From Anaeromonas gelatinilytica (GTDB lineage Bacteria; Bacillota; Clostridia; Tissierellales; SIT17), in assembly GCF_016820635.1 (NCBI RefSeq), contig NZ_WSFU01000088.1, positions 1-64,000 on the forward strand: a stretch of 64,000 nucleotides of DNA, given 5' to 3'. The translations under genes and the position numbers were made by a program. Positions 56,287 through 64,000 of the stretch are shown here, piece by piece. The notes under the pieces are model-generated. The model was not told the origin of the DNA. It did no database searches and worked only from the letters and a program-made list of their open reading frames with translations. Within the stretch, counting starts at the first letter, position 1; each line of letters opens with the position of its first letter.

Positions 56287-57387
56287 TCAACTCCTATCTA
56301 ATTTCGCATGTCTAGAAATATTTAATAAGATACCTATACCTGCCATAAATACCATTAATGAAGTTCCTCCTGCACTAACAAAAGGTAAAGGAATACCTGT
56401 AGGTGGCAATGAACTAGTTACAACTCCAATATGTATTAATGTTTGAATTGCTATTAATGCAGTAATACCTGATGCTAAATAACAACTAAATAAATCTTTT
56501 GCTGATAATGCTATCTTTATACCTCTCCATATAATTATTAAAAAAAGTATGATAACTATTACTCCTCCTATAAACCCTAATTCTTCTCCAATTATAGAAA
56601 AAATAAAATCACTATAAGGCTCAGGAATATAAAAAAACTTTTGCTTACTTTGACCTAAACCTGCTCCAAATAGTCCTCCTGATCCTAAAGCATATAATGA
56701 TTGAACAACTTGCCAACCATCCCCTGTTGGGTTTGCAAAAGGATCCATAAAAATTAGCATTCTTTTTAATCTATATTCTTTACCAATTATTGCTAATACC
56801 ACACTAGCTGCCCCAATAGCTCCTAATCCAATTAGATGTCTCATTTTAACTCCAGCAATAAATAACATAATTACTAACGTAACCCCTAAAGTAGCACTAG
56901 TACTTAAATCTGGTTGAATAATTATTAGTCCACAAGATAAAGCAATCAAAAATAACGCAGGTAATAACCCTTTCCCTAACTTCTGAACATCATCTTTCTT
57001 TTTAGCTAAAAACGTAGCCATTAAAATTATTGAAGCTAGTTTTATTACCTCTGAAGGCATTATAGTAACTCCTGCAATATTGATCCATCTCGTTGCTCCA
57101 CCAGCATCAAAGCCTAAAGGAGTAAATAATAATCCATCTAAAATAATAGCACCTAAAAAAATCAATTTAGAAAGCCTTCTTAAAACCCAATATTTAAAAT
57201 TCATAAAGAATATCATAATAAATAGACCTAATCCACTAAAAATTAGTTGTTTTATAAAATAATAATAGGGATTTCCTAATTTATAATAAGCCTCAGGATA
57301 GCTAGAACTAAATACCATTACAATCCCTATAAAAACTAAAATGATTGTAGCAATCATTAATGTAAAATCACTAGCCTTTTTTGGCAT
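56287..57387 (-). CDS. ftsW: peptidoglycan glycosyltransferase FtsW/SpoVE
   Basis: This 366-residue SEDS protein has about ten transmembrane helices. Conserved parts are MVFSSSYPEAY, INIAGVTIMPSEVIKLA, IQPDLSTSATL, and GDGWQVVQSLYALGSGGLFGAGLG, shortened QVVQSLYALGSGG; it ends FVSAGGTSLMVFMAGIGIL. SEDS proteins polymerise glycan with a partner class B PBP, here probably the product of 61363-63570. In this chromosomal position B. subtilis has spoVE. It overlaps murD by 17 bases. Confidence 0.94.
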   Translation of the reverse strand: MPKKASDFTLMIATIILVFIGIVMVFSSSYPEAYYKLGNPYYYFIKQLIFSGLGLFIMIFFMNFKYWVLRRLSKLIFLGAIILDGLLFTPLGFDAGGATRWINIAGVTIMPSEVIKLASIILMATFLAKKKDDVQKLGKGLLPALFLIALSCGLIIIQPDLSTSATLGVTLVIMLFIAGVKMRHLIGLGAIGAASVVLAIIGKEYRLKRMLIFMDPFANPTGDGWQVVQSLYALGSGGLFGAGLGQSKQKFFYIPEPYSDFIFSIIGEELGFIGGVIVIILFLIIIWRGIKIALSAKDLFSCYLASGITALIAIQTLIHIGVVTSSLPPTGIPLPFVSAGGTSLMVFMAGIGILLNISRHAKLDRS

Positions 57388-58747
57388 TGTGAATCCTCCT
57401 TATATGCTTTACAAGATTTTTAAAATCATTTCCCCTTATTTCATAATTATCATACATATCCCAACTAGCAGACGCCGGAGATAATAATACATTACCTCCA
57501 AAGGTAGCTATAGTATAAGCCTTATTTACAGCCTCTTCCATATCGTTAACCATATAGATATTTTCAAACCCTTGTTCTTTTGCTAGCTGTGCTATCTTAT
57601 ATTTTGTTTCTCCTAACAAAATTAGTGAAGAAACTTTACCATTAAAAGAATTAACAAATTCCTGATAATCTGAATTTTTATCATATCCTCCAGCAATGAG
57701 TACTATAGGTGCTTCGAGAGCTTTTATAGCTTGAATAGATGCAGCTGGATTACTGCCTTTAGAATCATTATAATATCTAACAAATCCAATTTCCTCAACA
57801 AATTCCAATCTATGTTCTACCCCATAAAAAGAAGTAATTGATTTCCTTAAATTATTAATATCTAGATTCATAACTAATGATATACCTATTGTTGCCATTA
57901 TATTTTCAATATTATGTTTTCCTGGAATCTTTATATCCTTAAGACCTATTATATTAATACTCTTGACACCATCACTATATACAATATGATTACAATCTAT
58001 AAAAATACCCTTTTCTAATTTATTGTTTTGACTGAACCAAATTATATTGGCTTTAATTTTATTCTCTAATTTTCTAACATCTGCATCATCGTAATTTAAT
58101 ACAATATAATCTCTTTCATCTTGATTTTTAAATATTTTTGCCTTTGCATTTATATAATTTTCATAGTTCCCATGCCAATCAATATGATCTGGTTTAATAT
58201 TTATTATTACACTTACATCCGGTTTAAATTCTACCGTATTTTCCAATTGAAAACTACTAGTTTCTATTATGAAATAATCTTCTTCATTTGAATTAACCAA
58301 CTCCCATAAAATACCGACTCCAATATTTCCACTTACATGGGTAACTTTTCCATCTTCTTTAAATACCTTTCCAACTAAAGTGGTTGTTGTAGTCTTTCCA
58401 TTAGTACCTGTTATGGCAACAAATTTATTACTAAACAATCTATACCCTAATTCAATATCTGTTATTACTTCTATATCGTTTTTAATAGCTTTCTTTATAA
58501 TCGGTACTGAATTCTTTATTCCAGGACTTTTAATGATTAAATCTATATTATTTAAATTAATATCATTAGTTCCTAATAAATATTGAATATTAATATTCTT
58601 TAATTCATCTATATATCTTCTCAATTCTTTCTCATCTTTTGAATCATTTATTATTATATTTGCTCCTAATTTATTTAATGCTTTAGCTGTAGATACTCCG
58701 CTTATACCTAAACCAAGAACTAAAATATTTTTATCTTTTATATTCAT
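57371..58747 (-). CDS. murD: UDP-N-acetylmuramoylalanine-D-glutamate ligase
   Basis: This 458-residue ATP-dependent ligase adds D-Glu to UDP-MurNAc-L-Ala. The N-terminal Rossmann part is VLGLGISGVSTAKAL, the ATP loop ITGTNGKTTTTTLVG near residue 113, then NIKPDHIDWHGNYENY and the C-terminal YNDSKGSNPAASIQAI and LLSPASASWDMYDNYEIRG. GTAGGTGAGTAC precedes the ATG. Confidence 0.96.
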   Translation of the reverse strand: MNIKDKNILVLGLGISGVSTAKALNKLGANIIINDSKDEKELRRYIDELKNINIQYLLGTNDINLNNIDLIIKSPGIKNSVPIIKKAIKNDIEVITDIELGYRLFSNKFVAITGTNGKTTTTTLVGKVFKEDGKVTHVSGNIGVGILWELVNSNEEDYFIIETSSFQLENTVEFKPDVSVIINIKPDHIDWHGNYENYINAKAKIFKNQDERDYIVLNYDDADVRKLENKIKANIIWFSQNNKLEKGIFIDCNHIVYSDGVKSINIIGLKDIKIPGKHNIENIMATIGISLVMNLDINNLRKSITSFYGVEHRLEFVEEIGFVRYYNDSKGSNPAASIQAIKALEAPIVLIAGGYDKNSDYQEFVNSFNGKVSSLILLGETKYKIAQLAKEQGFENIYMVNDMEEAVNKAYTIATFGGNVLLSPASASWDMYDNYEIRGNDFKNLVKHIRRIHNAKKG

Positions 58748-58760
58748 GTACTCACCTACT

Positions 58761-59732
58761 TTATATAAAATACCTTAATGCAAATAACCCTATTAAACAT
58801 AAGATTACAGTTATTAGCCAAAATACAGTAACCACTTTAGTCTCTTTCCATCCAGATAATTCATAATGATGATGTAATGGACTCATCTTAAATATTCTTT
58901 TACCTGTCAACTTAAAGCTCACAACCTGTATAATAACTGATAAAGTTTCAGCAAAATATATTCCTCCTACTATTGGAAGTATTAATGGTATCTTCATAAT
59001 AATAGCTATTGCTGATATTGCTCCTCCTAAAGCTAAAGAACCTGTATCTCCCATAAAAACACGAGCTGGATGTGAGTTATACTTTAAAAATCCAAGACAT
59101 CCTCCAGCTAATGCAGCACTAAACACTGTTACTGAATTATAACCCATTTTTAAAGCTATCAAACTAAAAAACGCTAATATAATTAAAGTTACTCCAGTTG
59201 CTAATCCATCTAATCCATCTGTTAAATTTACACTATTAACAGTTCCTACAACTACAAATACAACAAAAGGAAGATAAATAATTCCTAAATCTAAATAAAA
59301 ATTATTTAAAAATGGTACTATAATTTCAGTTCCATGAGATGCTGTTTTTGTCTGATATACAACTAAAATCATAGCTATTAAAATTTGACCTAATAATTTT
59401 TGATATGCCCTTAAGCCAAGATTTCTTTTAAGTACAACTTTAATAAAATCATCTATAAAACCGATCATTCCAAATCCTAAAGTAGCAAAAATTAAAATAA
59501 ATAAATCTTGATTAATTATGCCTGATGTTAATGACGTTATTAATGCTGCTATTAAAAAAATCAAACCTCCCATTGTAGGTGTTCCGCTTTTTTTTATATG
59601 ACTTTTAGGCCCCTCTTCTCTAATGCTTTGTCCTACCTTTAACCTTTTTAACATTGGTATACTAATAGGTCCCAATATTAAAGCTATTAAAAATGAAATC
59701 ACTATTATTCTAATTATATCAATATAATTCAT
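58761..59732 (-). CDS. mraY: phospho-N-acetylmuramoyl-pentapeptide transferase
   Basis: This 323-residue membrane enzyme with about ten transmembrane helices makes lipid I. Motifs: KKSGTPTMGGLIFL, FIDDFIKVVLKRNLGL with the Asp pair, NLTDGLDGLATG (near 170), FMGDTGSLALGG and SPLHHHYELSG (near 290). GAGAGGAG precedes the ATG. Confidence 0.96.
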   Translation of the reverse strand: MNYIDIIRIIVISFLIALILGPISIPMLKRLKVGQSIREEGPKSHIKKSGTPTMGGLIFLIAALITSLTSGIINQDLFILIFATLGFGMIGFIDDFIKVVLKRNLGLRAYQKLLGQILIAMILVVYQTKTASHGTEIIVPFLNNFYLDLGIIYLPFVVFVVVGTVNSVNLTDGLDGLATGVTLIILAFFSLIALKMGYNSVTVFSAALAGGCLGFLKYNSHPARVFMGDTGSLALGGAISAIAIIMKIPLILPIVGGIYFAETLSVIIQVVSFKLTGKRIFKMSPLHHHYELSGWKETKVVTVFWLITVILCLIGLFALRYFI

Positions 59733-59765
59733 ACTAATTTTCTCCTCTCAAGTTTATCTGAATCT

Positions 59766-61232
59766 TCATCTATTATTATCAAGCTCATTTAGCAACTCTT
59801 GAACTATTTTAAACTCATTAAATTCATAAGTCTTTCCATTAATTATTTGATAAGTTTCGTGTCCTTTACCTAAAAGTAATACAATATCTTTAGATCTAGC
59901 AGTTTTGATTGCATATTTAATTGCTTCTCTTCTATCAGTTATTTTCTTATATTCACAAGAAGTATTATCAAACCCAATAAGTATTTCCTCTATTATATCA
60001 TCTGTATTCTCTGTTCTAGAATTATCACTAGTTAATACACATATATCTGAATACTTCGATGCAATTCTTCCCATTTTAGGTCTTTTGCTTCTATCTCTGT
60101 CCCCACCACAACCAAAAAGAGTAATAATTCTTCCCTCCGCAAATTCCTTTACTGTATGTAATACATTAGAAAAACCATCAGGTGAATGAGCAAAATCAAT
60201 TACAATATCAAATTCTTTATTTATAGGTAAAACTTCAAATCTACCTTTTACTCCCTTTATGTTTTCTAGTCCCTTTTTTATTAATTCTAAATTAACTCCC
60301 ATAACTACAGCTAAACTAGCCGCTGCTAATGCATTATAAACATTAAAAACTCCTGGAGTTTTCATATTTATATCAATTTTCCCTAAAGGAGTAATAAGAT
60401 TAAAACTAATTCCTTTTACTGATAATTCTATATTCTGAGCTTTAATATCTCCATACTTAATACCATAAGTTATTAATGTAGTATCTATTTTTTTTAATTC
60501 CCTAATTATTCTTTGACCATATAAATCATCTGCATTAACAATATTATAATCTCTAGTCATATAAAACAATTTAAGTTTTGCTCCCATGTAATTTTCCATC
60601 GTTCCATGAAAATCAAGATGTTCTTCTGATAAATTGGTAAATATCCCTATATTAAAATCAATACAATTTACCCTATCTAATACAAGAGAATGAGAAGACA
60701 CTTCCATAATACAAGTGTTAATACCTTTTTTATTCATTTCGTAAAACATTTTTTGATTATACAAAGATTCAGGAGTAGTATTATTAGTTTTAGTTAATTC
60801 ACTTCCAACTATACTACCTAATGTGCCTATTATACCAACTTCATCTTCTTTCTCTTGTAATATTGATTTAATAAAATACGTACAAGAAGTTTTACCATTT
60901 GTACCTGTTATACCAATTATATTTAATTTTGCTGACGGATTATTGTAAAAATTCCTAGATATTATAGATAAGGCTTCTCTAGAATTCATAACTTTTATAA
61001 TAGTTATATCTTTATTTATCTCAATAGTTTCTTCAATTATTAATGCTTTAACACCTTTATTTATTACCTCCTGAATAAACTTATGTCCATTTACTTTAAA
61101 TCCTGTAATAGCCACAAATAAACTATTATCTTTAACTTCATTGGAATCAAAAACTATATTTTCTATTTCTATATCTAAATTTCCTGATATACTTAGATAA
61201 TTTAAACCTTTTAATATTGCATCTAATTTCAT
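59766..61232 (-). CDS. murE: UDP-MurNAc-tripeptide synthetase MurE
   Basis: This 488-residue ligase adds the third residue to the peptidoglycan stem peptide. ATP loop GITGTNGKTSCTYF near 110, TNNTTPESL, and the C-terminal FGCGGDRDRSKRPKMG. The amino-acid specificity motif reads DNSR where meso-diaminopimelate enzymes have DNPR; the Arg that contacts diaminopimelate is kept, so that substrate is likely. GAGGTG precedes the ATG at 61232. A terminator-like hairpin separates it from the PBP gene, so a promoter in the 130-base gap is expected. Confidence 0.94.
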   Translation of the reverse strand: MKLDAILKGLNYLSISGNLDIEIENIVFDSNEVKDNSLFVAITGFKVNGHKFIQEVINKGVKALIIEETIEINKDITIIKVMNSREALSIISRNFYNNPSAKLNIIGITGTNGKTSCTYFIKSILQEKEDEVGIIGTLGSIVGSELTKTNNTTPESLYNQKMFYEMNKKGINTCIMEVSSHSLVLDRVNCIDFNIGIFTNLSEEHLDFHGTMENYMGAKLKLFYMTRDYNIVNADDLYGQRIIRELKKIDTTLITYGIKYGDIKAQNIELSVKGISFNLITPLGKIDINMKTPGVFNVYNALAAASLAVVMGVNLELIKKGLENIKGVKGRFEVLPINKEFDIVIDFAHSPDGFSNVLHTVKEFAEGRIITLFGCGGDRDRSKRPKMGRIASKYSDICVLTSDNSRTENTDDIIEEILIGFDNTSCEYKKITDRREAIKYAIKTARSKDIVLLLGKGHETYQIINGKTYEFNEFKIVQELLNELDNNR

Positions 61233-61322
61233 AATCAACACCTCTATAATAATATCATAAATTTATATACTAATCTATTATATTGATAATAATACTTATA
61301 AGTTGCTTAGTGTATTTAGAAA

Positions 61323-61355
61323 AGGCAACTTTCAAACCTTCGTCTGAAGTTGCCT
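61323..61355 (-). terminator. terminator after the division PBP gene
   Basis: Stem AGGCAACTTTCA (61323-61334) and TGAAGTTGCCT (61345-61355) with one bulge; TTTTC follows on the minus strand. Eight bases past the PBP stop. Confidence 0.75.
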
Positions 61356-61362
61356 GAGCTTT

Positions 61363-63570
61363 TTACTCTAAATTAGTATCTTCTAAGTTTACTCTGATTT
61401 CTGTATTATAATTTACTATCGTTCCTGCTTTCGGTGATTGTGAAATAACTTTCCCTTCACCATCAACCGTAAATTTAACATCAATACTATTAAGAATTTC
61501 TACTACTTCATCATAATCTTTTCCCATAAGATTTGGAACAATAGTACTACTTTTTTCTATTGGTGTTGATTTTATATATAACTCAATGATTTCACCTTGT
61601 TTAACCTTTGTACCTGCTTTAGGCAATTGATCTTTTACCACATCTTCCGCCTTAGGAGCTACAACATCTGTAACATGACCTAATTCTAATTCATCTAGCT
61701 TCTTAGCTGCTTCTTTTACATTCATTCCTTTAATATTAGGTACTTCAATTAGATCAAGATTAAATTCCTCCTTTTCCTCAGATGTCAATTGAGGTTCATA
61801 ATCTAAATAATCTAATGTCTCCTTAAGAACTTGACCTATAACAGGTGCAGCAATTTGACCTCCATAATATATTCCGGCACTAGGTTCATCTATAACAACT
61901 AACCCCACAACCTTTGGATCATCAGTTGGTGCAATACCTGCAAAGGATGCAATATAAGTACCAGGTGCATATTTCCCATCTACAACTTTTTGAGCTGTAC
62001 CTGTTTTACCTCCTATCTTATATCCTGGTTGATATGCTTTACTTCCAGTACCTTCAGAAACTACTGATTCTAAAATTTCTAAAAGGTTTTTAGATGTTTT
62101 TTCTGAAATTACTCTTCTAACTACTTTTCTCTCAAAATCATGTATAATATTACCTTTATCATCAGTTATGTTTTTAACAACTTTAGGTTCCATTAAATTT
62201 CCACCATTTGCCACTGCAGATATAGCTGTTACCATTTGTATTGGAGTAACTGATATACCTTGACCAAAAGATATAGTTGCTAAATTTACTTCTTTCATAT
62301 CCTCAAGATTTCTAACGATACCTGATGTCTCTCCTGTTAAGGAAATTCCTGTATTTTCTCCAAAGCCAAATTTTTTCACATTTTCATGCATCTTCTCCTT
62401 GCCTAATTTCAACCCTAAATTTACAAAAACCTCATTACAAGAATTTTGTACTCCTTCAACAAAAGTTTGACTTCCATGAGGATTATAATATCTCCAACAT
62501 TTAATATTTGCGCCCTTTATCTGTCTTACATATCCATCACAATGAAATTTCGTATCATTTGATACTACATTTTCTTCTAATGCAGCAGCAGCTGTTATTA
62601 TTTTAAATGTCGATCCCGGCTCATAATTATCATTAATAGAAAAATTTCTCCAACTTTCATAGAGTATTTTAGACTTATCATCCCAAGGCAATTCAGAATA
62701 TTTTTCTATCTCATCATCTTCTAATGGTACCCACGGTTTTTCAGGATCAAAAATTAATGAATTATTATCATTAGGATCATAATCTGGTTTTGTTGCCATA
62801 GCTAATAATTCTCCACTATTAGGATCCATCAAAATAATTGATACATTTTTAGCCTTATTCTTTACTAATGCTTCAAGAGCTGCTTTTTCGGCTATATGTT
62901 GTATTGTTTCATCAATTGTAAGTGTAAGATTCATTCCTTTTTGTGGTTCAAAAAAACCTTCATTATCATAGGGAAGTTCCCTTTGTTTACCATCAACAGC
63001 TTTAATCCATCTTCCATTTATTCCTGTAAGATATTTATCATAAACTTTTTCTACACCATATAATCCATAATTATCAATATCAGTAAATCCTAAAATATGA
63101 GAAGCAAAATTTCCTAGTGGATAATATCTCTGATTATCATCAACTATTTCTATACCACGTATCTTTTCATTTCTTAATTTATCTGCTTCTTCTTTATCTA
63201 TCCATTTTTTTATAATCACCAAACTTTGAGTTTTAGTCATGGATTCATATACATCTTTCTTTTCCATATCTAATATGTTTGCTATAGTAATAGCATCCTT
63301 ATCTAAACTAACAACATCAGCCGGCCTACACCATACTGTATAACTACTTATATTAGTTGCAATAACATTATTATTCCTATCATATATAATTCCACGTTTA
63401 GCAGGCACTGGTATATCTCTTGTCCATTGCTCTAAAGCACCTTCTCTAAGCTTTTCACCATTAATTATCTGTATGTAAAACAATCTTACACTTAATACAA
63501 ATAATGATATTATACAAAATAGCAAAGCAAATACCAATCTTTTTTTTGTAATTACAGCAGGTGAAGACAC
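61363..63570 (-). CDS. spoVD: class B PBP with two PASTA domains (SpoVD/FtsI type)
   Basis: This 735-residue transpeptidase has one transmembrane anchor (about 12-32), the dimerisation domain (GIIYDRNNNVIATN), the transpeptidase domain with SxxK as STFK in YEPGSTFK (near 320), SCN (near 375) and KTGTAQ (near 545), and two C-terminal PASTA repeats (about 605-665 and 668-735). The start is GTG at 63570 after AAGGAGG. Its place between ftsL and murE is that of B. subtilis pbpB and spoVD. As the only PBP in this cluster it may serve vegetative division, sporulation or both. Confidence 0.93.
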   Translation of the reverse strand: MSSPAVITKKRLVFALLFCIISLFVLSVRLFYIQIINGEKLREGALEQWTRDIPVPAKRGIIYDRNNNVIATNISSYTVWCRPADVVSLDKDAITIANILDMEKKDVYESMTKTQSLVIIKKWIDKEEADKLRNEKIRGIEIVDDNQRYYPLGNFASHILGFTDIDNYGLYGVEKVYDKYLTGINGRWIKAVDGKQRELPYDNEGFFEPQKGMNLTLTIDETIQHIAEKAALEALVKNKAKNVSIILMDPNSGELLAMATKPDYDPNDNNSLIFDPEKPWVPLEDDEIEKYSELPWDDKSKILYESWRNFSINDNYEPGSTFKIITAAAALEENVVSNDTKFHCDGYVRQIKGANIKCWRYYNPHGSQTFVEGVQNSCNEVFVNLGLKLGKEKMHENVKKFGFGENTGISLTGETSGIVRNLEDMKEVNLATISFGQGISVTPIQMVTAISAVANGGNLMEPKVVKNITDDKGNIIHDFERKVVRRVISEKTSKNLLEILESVVSEGTGSKAYQPGYKIGGKTGTAQKVVDGKYAPGTYIASFAGIAPTDDPKVVGLVVIDEPSAGIYYGGQIAAPVIGQVLKETLDYLDYEPQLTSEEKEEFNLDLIEVPNIKGMNVKEAAKKLDELELGHVTDVVAPKAEDVVKDQLPKAGTKVKQGEIIELYIKSTPIEKSSTIVPNLMGKDYDEVVEILNSIDVKFTVDGEGKVISQSPKAGTIVNYNTEIRVNLEDTNLE

Positions 63571-63588
63571 TTAAGAAGCCCTCCTTGA

Positions 63589-64000
63589 TTAATTAACTAT
63601 ATTATCAATAATCTTTCCTATCAAATTATTATTTTCTGCTGTATTTTGGAGATTTTCTTCTTTCTTGTCTGATAACTCTAAAGAATTATCTGTATCAACA
63701 TCTATATATACTTTTTGATTTTCATCAGGATAACTCATATCTAAACTATTTATCGCAACTTCTTCAATCCATCTAGAGTCCTTAATTTTTTCTAGTCTTA
63801 TTGAAAGGTTTTGTTTTTCTTTTTCTAAACTAGACACTTCAGTCTCTAAACTCGAAAGATCATACTGTAGTCTAGATATATGTGCAAATCTTAATAAGAT
63901 TATTATAGATATGGTTAATACTCCAGTAGCATATAAAAATAATTTTAATTTTATTAATGTATTATTTTTTTTAGGTTTTTTATTTTTTCTCGGTTTTCTA
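63589..64000 (-). CDS. ftsL: cell division protein FtsL (5' end outside window)
   Basis: The frame stays open to the window edge. The visible part has a very basic cytoplasmic tail (RKPRKNKKPKKNN), one transmembrane helix (LKLFLYATGVLTISIIILL, near 63930-63875), then a coiled coil (LSSLETEVSSLEKEKQNLSI) and a periplasmic tail ending in DNIVN. This is the FtsL/SepF-independent bitopic layout, and the position just upstream of the PBP gene supports FtsL. An internal GTG near 63837 is not the start. The C-terminal tail after the coiled coil is longer than in most FtsL. Confidence 0.82.
   Translation of the reverse strand, partial: RKPRKNKKPKKNNTLIKLKLFLYATGVLTISIIILLRFAHISRLQYDLSSLETEVSSLEKEKQNLSIRLEKIKDSRWIEEVAINSLDMSYPDENQKVYIDVDTDNSLELSDKKEENLQNTAENNNLIGKIIDNIVN

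Overview
The window is very AT-rich and has the gene set of an anaerobic, endospore-forming member of the Clostridia. The evidence is sigK, sigE, sigG and spoIIGA in one 64 kb stretch, Firmicutes-type gene order (alaS-ireB-ruvX...mltG-trmR-U32-udk), a T-box leader, and a complete ornithine fermentation (Stickland) cluster like that of Clostridium sticklandii. A proteolytic member of the Tissierellales/Peptostreptococcales type is my inference, not something the sequence proves. Almost every gene lies on the minus strand. The exceptions are the recombinase and a small gene at the left end, and gdhA.

Layout, left to right. (1) 1-3540: the right-hand end of a skin-type element that interrupts sigK. 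It carries a large serine recombinase, two small intact genes, a broken secreted-protein gene and a gene remnant. The 5' half of sigK (3989 down to about 3541) abuts the recombinase 3' end across a palindrome that is probably the attachment site; the sigK 3' half must lie beyond the left edge. (2) 4062-20175: a PBP, then the conserved housekeeping block udk, U32 tRNA hydroxylase, trmR, mltG, a two-gene LysO exporter, RNase J, fur, sfsA, DUF1292, ruvX, an Fe-S aldo/keto reductase, an unrecognised phosphatase-like membrane protein, ireB and alaS with its T-box. (3) 20498-33183: AI-2E-type permease, PRC-barrel protein, iscR-iscS-iscU, an orphan Spo0B-like sensor kinase, gdhA, pseudouridine catabolism psuK-psuG, rarA, a sugar epimerase and a DUF4870 protein. 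(4) 33238-42696: oxidative ornithine degradation (ord, ortA, ortB, oraS, oraE, reactivase, racemase) preceded by a RocR-like sigma-54 activator and a near-consensus -24/-12 promoter. (5) 42734-49659: PhoPR-like two-component system, pgeF, nrdR, ylmC, sigG, sigE, spoIIGA. (6) 49891-64000: the division and cell wall cluster from ftsZ back to a partial ftsL, without ftsA.

The sporulation genes form a coherent cascade. SpoIIGA processes pro-SigE in the mother cell, a sigma-F-like promoter precedes sigG, and pro-sigK would become functional only after the skin element is excised. The spoIIGA upstream region carries a sigma-A-like promoter with the abnormally long spacer and 0A-like boxes known from Bacillus subtilis spoIIG. 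The ornithine cluster converts L-ornithine through D-ornithine and 2,4-diaminopentanoate to acetyl-CoA and alanine, which fits with gdhA in an amino-acid-fermenting lifestyle.

I saw no rRNA, tRNA, CRISPR array or insertion sequence in the window.
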